Made by a program: the position numbers and the translations under genes. The notes below the pieces were generated by a model. That model had not been told where the DNA came from and did not search any database. It was given only the letters and a program-made list of their open reading frames with translations. A stretch of 29,067 bases of DNA from an uncultured Bacilli bacterium (lineage in GTDB: Bacteria > Bacillota_I > Bacilli_A > RF39 > UBA660). The stretch is taken from contig CAKOOK010000016.1 in assembly GCA_934098515.1 (NCBI GenBank), positions 1-29,067 of the forward strand, read 5' to 3'. Shown here in pieces: positions 1 to 6,713 of this stretch (position 1 is the first letter of the stretch; each line of letters opens with the position of its first letter).

Positions 1-46
1 GCTCCAGAAGCAAAAATCGTCGCACCAAAGCGATGTTAATGATTAA
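1..46 (+). other. 3' end of an upstream gene, frame unresolved
   Basis: A hairpin terminator begins at about 45, so a gene read from the left should stop just before it. Two frames fit: one stops with TAA at 37-39 (tail APEAKIVAPKRC) and one with TAA at 44-46 (tail SSHQSDVND). The fragment is too short to choose a frame or name the protein. Confidence 0.3.
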
Positions 47-72
47 ATCAATCAGAAATGATTGATTTTTTT
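45..72 (+). terminator. Rho-independent terminator
   Basis: Perfect 10-bp stem AAATCAATCA/TGATTGATTT with a GAAA tetraloop, followed by a T run. It ends the unit entering the window from the left. Confidence 0.8.
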
Positions 73-100
73 GTCGTTTAAGAAAGGTGTTGATGATATT

Positions 101-374
101 ATGATAAAAATAATCAAACAAGAAATTAAAATAAATCATGAACTTAAAAGTAAAGTTGAATGGGCTTGTAGGCTTAATAATACTAAACCTATTTTCATTA
201 ATGGTAGTTTATTAAAGTTAGAACCCACTAATATAGGCTATATAGAGCCTCATAGAGCAATTATTAATAATAAGACATATCTTTTTCAATGGACACAAAT
301 TTGCTTACTACAGAGATTTAAATACCAAATTTAAACTATCTGATTTAGAAGATTTCATCAAAAAACTAAAATAA
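101..374 (+). pseudogene. Frameshifted small hypothetical protein
   Basis: The reading frame from ATG 101 (AGAAAGGTG upstream) runs as a soluble, Lys/Asn-rich protein until about residue 66 and then leaves frame, stopping at 334. Skipping one base near 299 restores a natural-looking continuation (FAYYRDLNTKFKLSDLEDF) to TAA 372-374, giving a protein of about 90 residues with a charged helical end. The intact form would read through QWTQ directly into FAYYRDL. The TTG at 62 lies inside the preceding terminator and is not a credible start. No family is recognised. The single-base shift could be a real mutation, an assembly error or, less likely, recoding, because no classic slippery heptamer is present. 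Confidence 0.55.
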
Positions 375-401
375 TGACGAAATCTGTGTTATAATGGTTG
401 T

Positions 402-466
402 AGAAAATATTAAACCTATTGGGTGAAGAAGTATTTATAACCTAAATATTGCTTCGCCCTTTTTTG
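402..466 (+). ncRNA. Candidate short RNA ending in a long terminator hairpin
   Basis: An extended -10 (TGTTATAAT, 387-395) sits just after the frameshifted gene and 25 nt before a very stable hairpin with a T tail. A transcript of about 65 nt is therefore predicted. No open frame lies in it. The alternative is that it is only the terminator of the preceding gene, and the -10 is chance in AT-rich DNA. Confidence 0.3.
421..466 (+). terminator. Strong rho-independent terminator
   Basis: GGGTGAAG (421-428) pairs with CTTCGCCC (452-459). After one mismatch the stem continues 430-436 with 444-450, leaving a 7-nt loop. TTTTTT follows. It has about 15 pairs including two G-U pairs. Confidence 0.88.
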
Positions 467-550
467 TTAAATTACACATAAAATAAATCACTTAAATAGT
501 AGGCAAAAAATGGCTATTTTTGAGCATTAAAAAAGATGTGATACATACCT

Positions 551-802
551 TTACATTTTTTCGTATATGGGAGCAAATAACGCTCTTATGTCTATACCTA
601 AAATTTTTACTAAATAGTAAAGACTACCTACTGAAATAGTTTGAAATACTTTGTCACTTTCTAAATTGCCAACAAAACTTAAAGCATAGTTGCTTATCTC
701 GGTTAATTTTTCTTGGGTAAAGCCTTTGTTTTTTTGTAATTTTTTCAAGTTTTGACCTATCACATAGTAGATATAATTTTCGTCATTTTTGTTGTCTTTC
801 AA
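551..802 (-). CDS. XRE-family transcriptional repressor, 83 aa
   Basis: A single-domain Cro/C1-type helix-turn-helix protein. Residues ~14-70 carry the five-helix XRE fold: IGQNLKKLQKNKGFTQEKL, then a recognition-helix region and a hydrophobic fourth and fifth helix. The start must be TTG at 802, because there is no in-frame ATG until the last residue. It is preceded on this strand by the purine-rich site GGTGGTGAGG at good spacing. It diverges from the zinc-ribbon cluster starting at 911, and the gap between them holds an inverted repeat (851-869) suited to a small dimeric repressor. Autoregulation plus control of the neighbouring cluster is likely by analogy with phage and mobile-element regulators. 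The target is an inference. Confidence 0.82.
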   Translation of the reverse strand: MKDNKNDENYIYYVIGQNLKKLQKNKGFTQEKLTEISNYALSFVGNLESDKVFQTISVGSLYYLVKILGIDIRALFAPIYEKM

Positions 803-850
803 ATCCTCACCACCTATATATAAATTATCTTAAAAATAAAGTTTTCTCTT

Positions 851-882
851 TATCTATCGTTCGTAGATAAAATGTGATATAA
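851..882 (+). promoter_or_regulatory. Operator-like inverted repeat and extended -10 promoter
   Basis: TATCTA (851-856) and TAGATA (864-869) form a 6-bp inverted repeat with a 7-nt spacer. It lies directly upstream of TGTGATATAAT, an extended -10 (TGnTATAAT). A repressor bound here would block the zinc-ribbon cluster promoter. The 12-nt string AAAATGTGATAT recurs at the promoter of the zinc-ribbon gene at 4938-6089. Confidence 0.55.
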
Positions 883-910
883 TAATATAGAAAGAAAGTA
901 GTTTGATTTT

Positions 911-1480
911 ATGGCTTTAATTAAATGCAGTGAATGTGGCAAAGAAATAAGTGATAAAGCAAAGAAGTGCCCTCATTGTGGAACAAAATATAAAAGTGAA
1001 AATGAAAATGATAGAAAAGTTTTTCCAACTGGGTTGATGTTTATTTTAATAGTAATATTTGTTGCTGTTATTTTTCTAATGATGAATTACAATAAAAAAG
1101 ACTATAATAATTCAACTTCGGGTATCAAAAAAAACACAAATGAGATTATAGAAAATGGAAATGAAATAAAAACCAAAAATGAATTTGATAAAATTAAGAA
1201 AAGTAAAAATTATTCTATTATAGTTGTTATTTCAAATAATTGTCATTATAGTGAAATCTTCAAGCCTATTCTTGAAGATGTAATTCAAGAATACAATGTA
1301 AACATTTATTATTTAAACATAGATAGTAATTTTTATAATAGTGTTGATTTAGACACAAGCGTTTATGGAACACCTACTACAATAATTTATAAAAATGGTA
1401 AAGTTATAAATAATATTAGTGGCTATAAAGAAAAAAATGATTTAATTAATATTTTAAAGAAAAATGGTGTAATAAAATAA
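911..1480 (+). CDS. Zinc-ribbon, membrane-anchored thioredoxin-like protein
   Basis: A 189-aa protein in three parts. Residues 1-25 form a double-CxxC zinc ribbon (CSECG...CPHCG). A transmembrane helix lies at ~40-60. After a hydrophilic linker, residues ~95-189 have a thioredoxin fold. The strand SIIVVISNNCHYSEIF carries a CHYS sequence where thioredoxins have CGPC, and a cis-proline loop YGTPTT is followed by YKNGK and a C-terminal helix. With only one cysteine of the CxxC pair left (CxxS), it cannot form the usual internal disulfide; glutaredoxin- or isomerase-like chemistry, or pure binding, are options. Residues 1-25 are nearly identical to those of the next two genes. The topology predicts a cytoplasmic ribbon and an external thioredoxin domain. 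It is the first gene of the cluster. Confidence 0.78.
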   Translation: MALIKCSECGKEISDKAKKCPHCGTKYKSENENDRKVFPTGLMFILIVIFVAVIFLMMNYNKKDYNNSTSGIKKNTNEIIENGNEIKTKNEFDKIKKSKNYSIIVVISNNCHYSEIFKPILEDVIQEYNVNIYYLNIDSNFYNSVDLDTSVYGTPTTIIYKNGKVINNISGYKEKNDLINILKKNGVIK

Positions 1481-1499
1481 TGTAAGTGAGGTTATAAGT

Positions 1500-1862
1500 A
1501 TGGCATTAATTAAATGTAAGGAATGTGGCAAAGAAATAAGCAGTTCATCTAGTGTGTGCCCTAATTGTGGTATTGAGCTTAAAAGTTTTAATAAGAGTAA
1601 AGTAATTGGAATATCTTTTATAGTTGTAGGTGTTGTTTCTATTATATGGGGGCTTGGACTTAATTATTCTGGAATATCATCTTCTGATAAAATATATGGA
1701 GGGGATGCTTATACTGGTATTCAAAATGCGTCTTCTACTACAGCAAATAATGTTAAAAAATTAGGTGAAACTGTTTGTTCTGGACTAAGAGGAATATTAG
1801 TTGTAATGGGTGGTGCAATTATTATATATGGTGCATCCATAGTTATTAAAGATGGTGAATAA
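1500..1862 (+). CDS. Zinc-ribbon membrane protein, 120 aa
   Basis: It begins with the same zinc ribbon as its neighbours (CKECG...CPNCG), then a short basic linker, a transmembrane helix at ~35-52, an external Ser/Thr/Ala-rich loop of about 45 residues, and a second helix at ~97-114. Both ends should face the cytoplasm. The 19-bp spacer from the preceding gene contains AGTGAGG as ribosome site. No enzymatic motif is visible. The N-terminal ribbon belongs to the widespread 'zinc-ribbon domain' group of short membrane proteins in Bacillota whose function is unknown. It is probably co-transcribed with the genes on both sides. Confidence 0.72.
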   Translation: MALIKCKECGKEISSSSSVCPNCGIELKSFNKSKVIGISFIVVGVVSIIWGLGLNYSGISSSDKIYGGDAYTGIQNASSTTANNVKKLGETVCSGLRGILVVMGGAIIIYGASIVIKDGE

Positions 1863-1864
1863 TT

Positions 1865-2245
1865 ATGGCACTGATTAAATGTAAGGAATGTGGAAAAGAA
1901 ATGAGCGATAAGGCAAAGGTTTGCCCTCATTGTGGATGTCCTTTTGCTATGGTAAAAGAAATAAATAAAGAAGAAATTGAAGAATATAACTTGAATAAAA
2001 CAGATATACTATGGTACGAAAAGTTGGGAAAAGAAATACCTTTACAAGAAATCAAAAGTTTTCAAAAAACATATCAAATGTGGCTAATGATGGGATTCTT
2101 TTTATGTTTTCTACCATTGATACCTTATTTTGAATATAAGCAACAAGATAAGCCAAAAACTGCACGATGTTTTTTAATGGCATTTGTTATGTGGCTAATT
2201 GTTGGTCCAATTATTATATTGATATTTTCTTTAATAATGAAATAA
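1865..2245 (+). CDS. Zinc-ribbon membrane protein, 126 aa
   Basis: The third copy of the same N-terminal ribbon (CKECG...CPHCGCPF), starting 2 bp after the previous stop, so translation is almost certainly coupled. A charged segment follows (EIEEYNLNKTDILWYEKLG). Two transmembrane helices lie at ~72-88 and ~103-124. The extra cysteine after the second CxxC could be a fifth ligand or incidental. The membrane part is unrelated to that of the two preceding proteins, so the shared ribbon looks like a reusable cytoplasmic tag joined to different membrane or external modules. No function can be assigned. Confidence 0.72.
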   Translation: MALIKCKECGKEMSDKAKVCPHCGCPFAMVKEINKEEIEEYNLNKTDILWYEKLGKEIPLQEIKSFQKTYQMWLMMGFFLCFLPLIPYFEYKQQDKPKTARCFLMAFVMWLIVGPIIILIFSLIMK

Positions 2246-2267
2246 GAATGTTAATGATACTATAAGA

Positions 2268-2345
2268 ATGTATAAAAATGGTAAAATTGATAACGAAAAA
2301 ATAATTTATTTTATAAATGAAAATAATTGTAAAATTATGGAGTAA
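2268..2345 (+). pseudogene. Possible C-terminal remnant of a thioredoxin-like protein
   Basis: A 25-codon open stretch without a ribosome site reads DTIRMYKNGKIDNEK (the upstream residues are in the same frame). It resembles the end of the thioredoxin domain at 911-1480, which has TTIIYKNGKVINN followed by a helix. It may be the tail of a deleted paralogue. The similarity is short and eye-judged. Confidence 0.25.
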
Positions 2346-2360
2346 TGAAAAGGAGTTTGT

Positions 2361-3299
2361 ATGAAAAAAGAAGTTAAGAAAACAAAAGAAAATAAAAAGA
2401 AAAATAAATTGCCACTTATAATTGGGGTAATAATTTTAATAATTGTTGCTGGAATAATTGGCTTTATAATTTTAAATCATCATAATAATAGTATTAAAGG
2501 ACAGTTTGATAAAATATTAAGTTCAAACAAAACCGAAGTTATATTTTTCGAAAGAAAAGGAAATTTTGAAAGCGATGAGTTTAAAGAATTATTAGACACG
2601 GACTTAAAAGAACAAGGAATAACTTATAATACCATTGATATAACAAATGCGTCTTATGATGATATAGAATATATTAAAGAAAAATTACATTTATCAAGCA
2701 GTGAATTTAATGTGTACATTGCAGTAATTAAAGGTAGTGAAAATCTTATTATGATAAATTATAATGATTATGATAGGACAATGTTCTTTTTTGCAAATAA
2801 AGGGTTATTAAAAGATAATCAAGGTATATTAAACGAATATCATTATAACTTAGGTAAACAAGCATTTGAAAATGGAAATTTAGGAGCAGCTAAAGACCAT
2901 TTGGAAAAAGTGGTTAATTATAAAGACGAAAAAGAAATATTAAGTGATAAAAGATTTTATTTAGTAAATAGTGAATTTAAATACACAAATGGAAACGAAA
3001 GCTTGTCAGGGCGCCATTTAGATATTTCTTTTAAATATTATGGTGGCAGTGATTATAGTGATGACTGGGTTTATTCTTATGTTTGGGACTGTCAACTTCC
3101 CTATGGTTGTTTATACTCTAATGGAAGTTCTGAAAGTTGGGATGCCAAAATGACTGATAGTAATAAAATTTTAATTCGAAAATTTCAAGCAAATGACGAT
3201 GTTCCTTTTAATGATAGTTTAAATATTGAAATATTATCTGAGACAAAAATAAAAATTGGTTATAATGGAAACTATTATACCCTAACTAAAAATAACTAA
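2361..3299 (+). CDS. Membrane-anchored protein with a degenerate thioredoxin-like domain
   Basis: A 312-aa protein preceded by AAAAGGAG. A Lys-rich cytoplasmic tail (1-16) leads into one transmembrane helix (~17-39), and the rest is probably outside. Residues ~50-135 look like a thioredoxin-type alpha/beta domain (TEVIFFERKGNF, then a helix and the second strand) but without cysteines at the active-site position. A short TPR-like helical pair follows at ~160-185 (YNLGKQAFENGNLGAAKDHL). The C-terminal ~110 residues are beta-rich and aromatic, with YYGG, a WDCQLPYGC cysteine pair and a final strand pair GYNGNYYTL. Its place in the same cluster as a CxxS thioredoxin suggests a joint envelope role. 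Family not recognised; the domain calls are from pattern only. Confidence 0.62.
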   Translation: MKKEVKKTKENKKKNKLPLIIGVIILIIVAGIIGFIILNHHNNSIKGQFDKILSSNKTEVIFFERKGNFESDEFKELLDTDLKEQGITYNTIDITNASYDDIEYIKEKLHLSSSEFNVYIAVIKGSENLIMINYNDYDRTMFFFANKGLLKDNQGILNEYHYNLGKQAFENGNLGAAKDHLEKVVNYKDEKEILSDKRFYLVNSEFKYTNGNESLSGRHLDISFKYYGGSDYSDDWVYSYVWDCQLPYGCLYSNGSSESWDAKMTDSNKILIRKFQANDDVPFNDSLNIEILSETKIKIGYNGNYYTLTKNN

Positions 3300-3310
3300 G
3301 GTGCTTTATT

Positions 3311-3874
3311 ATGATGATGTTAAAAAATATGATAATATGGTTTATTTTAATTGCTGTTTTAGTTGCTATAATATTTATAAGTATAAAGTTATATAAAAAA
3401 AGTTTAAAAGATAATACGACAAAGAAAAAAATACTTTTTTCAATACCTACACTTGCTTATTGTTTTATCGTGATTTTAATAGTCTTATTATTTAGTGGTA
3501 GTCAATTAAGTTATGTTGAAGAACAAGTTTATGATAGAGTTACATCAATGGTTAATGAAGATGGCTTTTTTAACCCTAAAGAAGCAAGACTTTTAGATGT
3601 TGTTGTAAAATATGAATATAGTGATATTGATAGAAAATATAGTGATACTATTGATACGTATTACGTTAAGATTATTGGAACAAATAAAGTTGGTGGAACA
3701 ATAAACAAATGCTATGAAATATATTATAGTAATTATAGTCAAGAATGGAACAATTATAATGAAACTTGCGAAGATATTTACAAAACTGGTATGGGATATG
3801 AACAATTACCTACTAAATCTATAAAAAAAATAAATAAAGCATTACAAAAATATTGGAATAATTTAGGCTTGTAA
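3311..3874 (+). CDS. Two-helix membrane protein, 187 aa, unknown function
   Basis: Starts 11 bp after the previous stop with CTAAGGTG upstream. Two hydrophobic helices (~6-27 and ~43-65) flank a short basic loop, and residues ~66-187 form a Tyr/Asn-rich domain that should lie outside (YVEEQVYDRV..., then a beta-rich segment with two cysteines, CYEIYY and NETCEDIY, possibly disulfide-linked). No known motif is seen. It appears to be the last gene of the zinc-ribbon cluster. Confidence 0.62.
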   Translation: MMMLKNMIIWFILIAVLVAIIFISIKLYKKSLKDNTTKKKILFSIPTLAYCFIVILIVLLFSGSQLSYVEEQVYDRVTSMVNEDGFFNPKEARLLDVVVKYEYSDIDRKYSDTIDTYYVKIIGTNKVGGTINKCYEIYYSNYSQEWNNYNETCEDIYKTGMGYEQLPTKSIKKINKALQKYWNNLGL

Positions 3875-4016
3875 ATCTATTAAAGAGGTAGCCACTTAAT
3901 TTTAATATTGTCAAGTTCTCTCCTACCAAACTTAGCCCCTATTAGTTGATTATAGTAATAATAATTGACTTATGGAGCTTTTTATTGCCTTATTTAATAG
4001 ATGAGTTATTTGTAAT

Positions 4017-4063
4017 AAACATCTCTTAAACAACATTTAATTGAGTTATAAGAGATGTTTTTT
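4017..4063 (+). terminator. Terminator within the 3875-4184 gap
   Basis: AAACATCTCTTA (4017-4028) pairs perfectly over 12 bp with TAAGAGATGTTT (4049-4060), followed by TTT. It probably ends the zinc-ribbon cluster transcript. The rest of 3875-4184 is AT-rich with scattered TTATAGT-like strings and no supported gene. Confidence 0.75.
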
Positions 4064-4184
4064 GTGCCTTATAATTCATTATAGTTAAGTCATAGTTCTT
4101 TTAGTGTAGTTTTAGTTATAATTATCTTCTTTTAAGTAGGGGTGGTAATAAAGACACTCTTTAAGATAATGGACGTATGAGAAA

Positions 4185-4349
4185 ATGAAATATTACACTA
4201 CAAAGAAAATTAGTTGTATGTTAGTACTATCAATTAAGACTATTCAAAAATTAGTAAGAGATAAACAAATAGTTGCTTATGGAATTGGTGGACGATATTT
4301 AATTAAAGAAAGTGATTTAATTGATTACATACAAAATAAAAAAGCATAG
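4185..4349 (+). CDS. Excisionase-type helix-turn-helix protein, 54 aa
   Basis: An open frame of 54 codons from ATG 4185 to TAG 4347-4349. The sequence opens with KYYTTKKIS and has the core SIKTIQKLVRDKQIVAYGIG, then GRYLIKESDLIDYIQ. This is the order expected for the MerR/excisionase-like 'HTH_17' fold: a helix-turn-helix, a two-strand wing (the YGIGGRYL part) and a final helix. Proteins of this type act as recombination directionality factors or small regulators in integrative elements. One oddity is CMLVLS where most members have (E)MLGVS, so the turn glycine is lost. The ribosome site is weak (GTATGAGAAA). The frameshifted gene just downstream supports a decayed mobile-element context. Confidence 0.66.
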   Translation: MKYYTTKKISCMLVLSIKTIQKLVRDKQIVAYGIGGRYLIKESDLIDYIQNKKA

Positions 4350-4413
4350 ACTTAACAATAACTATCAAGTCAATTTAAAATTATAATGTAAAAAGTTATC
4401 TTATAGGAAGAAA

Positions 4414-4853
4414 ATGAAAGACAAAATTAAGTTTGAAGATATTTTTGATTTAATTGATATTGAAAAGACATTTGAGCAAACAATAGAATACGACATTTTA
4501 AAATTAATGCAAAAATTAGATAATGAAAAGAAAGAGCAGCAAGGAAGACAACAGTTAATAAATGAGGAAGACGAACACATAAAGGAAATAGTAAGAAAAG
4601 TATTAAAAGAAGAAAATAATTCTTTATTTGCAAAGCTTAATTATTTTAAAAATAAGTTTATAAAACTGATTCAATTTATAAAAAACAAGTTATTTAATAA
4701 AAAGATAGAGATAAATATCGTAATTTTTCAAGAGATTTATATGAACCTAGTATTATTGAACATGATACGATTAAAGAATTAAATGATACTTATAAATTCA
4801 TCAAAGAACACGATTCAATTAAAGAAAAAGATGATTATGATATAGAAATTTGA
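4414..4853 (+). pseudogene. Frameshifted coiled-coil protein, possible mobilisation-protein C-terminus
   Basis: ATG 4414 follows TAGGAAGAAA. About 95 residues are strongly charged and helical (KKEQQGRQQLINEEDEHIKE), ending in a Lys-rich helix with LFNKK. The frame then goes off and stops at 4782. Moving back one base at the A-run near 4700 restores a convincing tail (DRDKYRNFSRDLYE ... IKEKDDYDIEI) to TGA 4851-4853. The combined protein would be ~146 aa. Its charged coiled coil plus a DKY...DLYE tail recalls the C-terminal ends of Bacillota relaxase/mobilisation proteins, but no catalytic part is here, so that label is tentative. The A-run is T AAA AAG, a weak slippage site, and a simple indel is more likely. 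Confidence 0.5.
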
Positions 4854-4871
4854 TTTTATACTTTCATAATA

Positions 4872-4904
4872 AAAAATTAGACTCAAGTTTTGTCTAATTT
4901 TTAT
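4872..4904. terminator. Bidirectional terminator
   Basis: AAAAATTAGAC (4872-4882) pairs with GTCTAATTTTT (4892-4902) over 11 bp around a 9-nt loop. There are A and T runs on the outer sides. It separates two convergent genes. Confidence 0.85.
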
Positions 4905-4937
4905 TTATAAAATTTAACATATTTAAATAAATATTTA

Positions 4938-6089
4938 TTATGCTACTTCGGATAATTTTTTTGATACTCTAGATTGTACTTCAAGATAATATTTAATTTC
5001 TGCATCATTCATATCATCTTCATCCCATTTATCAAAATCCTCAACGAATTTACTATATTTTTCTAAATAAGATGAATATTGTTTTAATAAAGTTGTATTT
5101 GTTGGATTAGCATTGTATTTTTTCATAAACTCAACATATTCATTCATAAATGATTCATAACTATCCATAGCATTTTTGAAGTTAGTTCTTAATTCATTAG
5201 AGTTCGTTGTGCCTGAGTTTGTTTCTGTTTTATTATCTTTAGTTTTATTTTCATTTGTTTCTGTTGGCTCATTAGTAGTTTCTTTTTCTGGTTCATGTAA
5301 AGAAATATTATATTCTTTATCGTTATCATCATAATATACATATAGAGAATAACCTTCTTCGTTTTTAGCTCTAAATGAATCTGATGAATTATAAATATCA
5401 AGTGTAAACCCTTTGTCTTTGCATGCATTCACATAATTTTTGTATTCATTTTTATCTACACCAACGATATCTATAGATAATGAGCTTGATGAATCATAAT
5501 TTAATTTTCCTTTTAAGGTTTTAGGTTCTGGCAGTTTTTCACTAAGAACATAATCACTCCAAATTAAATCTTCAATCTCCTCTTTAAAACTATTTCCACC
5601 AACTTTTACATCTCCTAATGAAATAAATGGAATAATCAAAATACATCCTGCTATAAAAACGATTTTATGAAGATTTTTAATTTTTTCTGGTAATACATCC
5701 AAGCAAAGTAATGTTGTATATCCAAATGCTGCAATTTGAATTATGCCAATTATACCACTTAAAATTTTGCCATCTCTAAATGCTGTAAAAGTAAATAGTA
5801 AACATATAATTGTTAAAGCAATAGCCCAGCCTTTTAGTTTACCTGTATTTTTTTTCTTCTTATACTCGCGTTCATCATTGTAGTTATCATTTTTCTTTTT
5901 GTTTTCTAATTCATGCTCATCAAGTTCTTTTTTTGCCTTTATTTCCGCTTTTTTAATTCTTCCAACTTCTGTAGCCTTATCATCAATAATAACCTTAGAC
6001 CCACAAAAACTACATTTTATTTCATCTGAATCTTCAGGTATATTAAGTTCTCCTCCGCATGAAGGACATTTAATTTTTTTTAACTCCAT
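4938..6089 (-). CDS. Zinc-ribbon membrane protein with DUF6591-like domain
   Basis: A ~383-aa protein. Residues ~6-35 form a zinc ribbon (CPSCGGELNI...CSFCGSKVI), followed by a charged coiled coil (~45-80) and three hydrophobic stretches (~88-103, ~107-130, ~140-160). An external alpha/beta region begins at KLPEPKTLKGKL and resembles what I recall as DUF6591. A Thr/Asn/Glu-rich linker follows, then a C-terminal helical domain with many Tyr and Lys. ATG 6089 is preferred; a TTG at 6101 is also in frame but sits only ~3 nt from GAAAGGA. It shares the ribbon-plus-membrane plan with the 911-2245 array but lies alone and opposite. Its promoter shares AAAATGTGATAT with that cluster. Function unknown. 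Confidence 0.72.
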   Translation of the reverse strand: MELKKIKCPSCGGELNIPEDSDEIKCSFCGSKVIIDDKATEVGRIKKAEIKAKKELDEHELENKKKNDNYNDEREYKKKKNTGKLKGWAIALTIICLLFTFTAFRDGKILSGIIGIIQIAAFGYTTLLCLDVLPEKIKNLHKIVFIAGCILIIPFISLGDVKVGGNSFKEEIEDLIWSDYVLSEKLPEPKTLKGKLNYDSSSSLSIDIVGVDKNEYKNYVNACKDKGFTLDIYNSSDSFRAKNEEGYSLYVYYDDNDKEYNISLHEPEKETTNEPTETNENKTKDNKTETNSGTTNSNELRTNFKNAMDSYESFMNEYVEFMKKYNANPTNTTLLKQYSSYLEKYSKFVEDFDKWDEDDMNDAEIKYYLEVQSRVSKKLSEVA

Positions 6090-6115
6090 ATTCTCACACA
6101 ATTTCCTTTCTATTA

Positions 6116-6134
6116 TTAGAATATCACATTTTTG
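6116..6134 (-). promoter_or_regulatory. Extended -10 promoter of the 4938-6089 gene
   Basis: Read on the minus strand: AAAATGTGATATTCTAA. The TGTGATAT core is identical over 12 nt to the promoter at 870-881. TTTGTCG occurs twice in this intergenic gap (around 6132 and 6154) as a direct repeat that could be a regulator site. Confidence 0.4.
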
Positions 6135-6200
6135 TCGTTATGAATATTAATTTGTCGAAATTAGAAGCAAAAATAAGATAATTTTCTTAGGCGATGACTA

Positions 6201-6635
6201 ATGAATACTGAGAAAATTAAGAATATAAGAGACGAATTGGAGATTACTCAAGAAGATATTTCAAGAGTTTTAGGATGCACTAGGACAGCATATTCATTAT
6301 GGGAAATAAACAAAAATACAATACTATTATATTATCTAAATAAAATATCAAATGAGTATAACATAAATATTGATTATTTAGTAGATTTATCAAATGAAAA
6401 ATATATTAAATTTGAGAAAACTGAGATTGATAAAGTTAAATTAGGAAAGAAAATAAAAGAAGCAAGAAAATCTATTAACTATACTCAAGAAAAACTTGCC
6501 TCAAAACTAAATACTACACACTCTGTTATAAGTGCCTATGAATCAGGAAAATCAACAGTTTCAATACTATTTATAATAGAAATTGCCAAACTTACAAATA
6601 AATCATTAAATTGGTTATTAAATAAAGTTCAATGA
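6201..6635 (+). CDS. Tandem double-XRE transcriptional regulator, 144 aa
   Basis: Two complete XRE helix-turn-helix domains in one chain. Domain 1 (~3-62) contains ELEITQEDISRVLGCTRTAY, and domain 2 (~79-142) contains SINYTQEKLASKLNTTHSVI followed by the typical S-YESGK segment. No oligomerisation or sensor domain is left over, so the two DNA-binding units make up nearly the whole protein, which may bind a dyad as one polypeptide. Start ATG 6201 has TTAGGCGA upstream. It diverges from the zinc-ribbon gene at 6089 and is followed, without its own terminator, by a candidate small RNA whose promoter overlaps a perfect dyad; that dyad is the obvious target to test. Confidence 0.82.
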   Translation: MNTEKIKNIRDELEITQEDISRVLGCTRTAYSLWEINKNTILLYYLNKISNEYNINIDYLVDLSNEKYIKFEKTEIDKVKLGKKIKEARKSINYTQEKLASKLNTTHSVISAYESGKSTVSILFIIEIAKLTNKSLNWLLNKVQ

Positions 6636-6678
6636 AACTATTTAAAATTTGTGAAAATATGTTATATTATATTTAGTA

Positions 6679-6707
6679 ATTGATATTTATGTATCAATTT
6701 GTATATT
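6679..6707 (+). promoter_or_regulatory. Promoter overlapping a perfect dyad operator
   Basis: -35 TTGATA (6680-6685), 16-nt spacer, -10 TATATT (6702-6707). ATTGATA (6679-6685) and TATCAAT (6692-6698) form a perfect 7-bp inverted repeat with 6-nt spacing across the -35 and spacer, the classic place for a repressor. Confidence 0.5.
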
Positions 6708-6713
6708 GGAAAA

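Noticed and set aside
1721..1930. 69-codon minus-strand open frame across two zinc-ribbon genes
   Set aside because: Antisense to two supported coding genes; no promoter or ribosome site.
3875..4184. Iterons or origin in the gap
   Set aside because: TTATAGT-like strings recur but without fixed spacing, and no replication gene is present.
4414..4853. Programmed -1 frameshift
   Set aside because: The site T AAA AAG lacks the first A of a classic heptamer and no stimulatory hairpin is evident; a simple indel in a decaying region is more likely.
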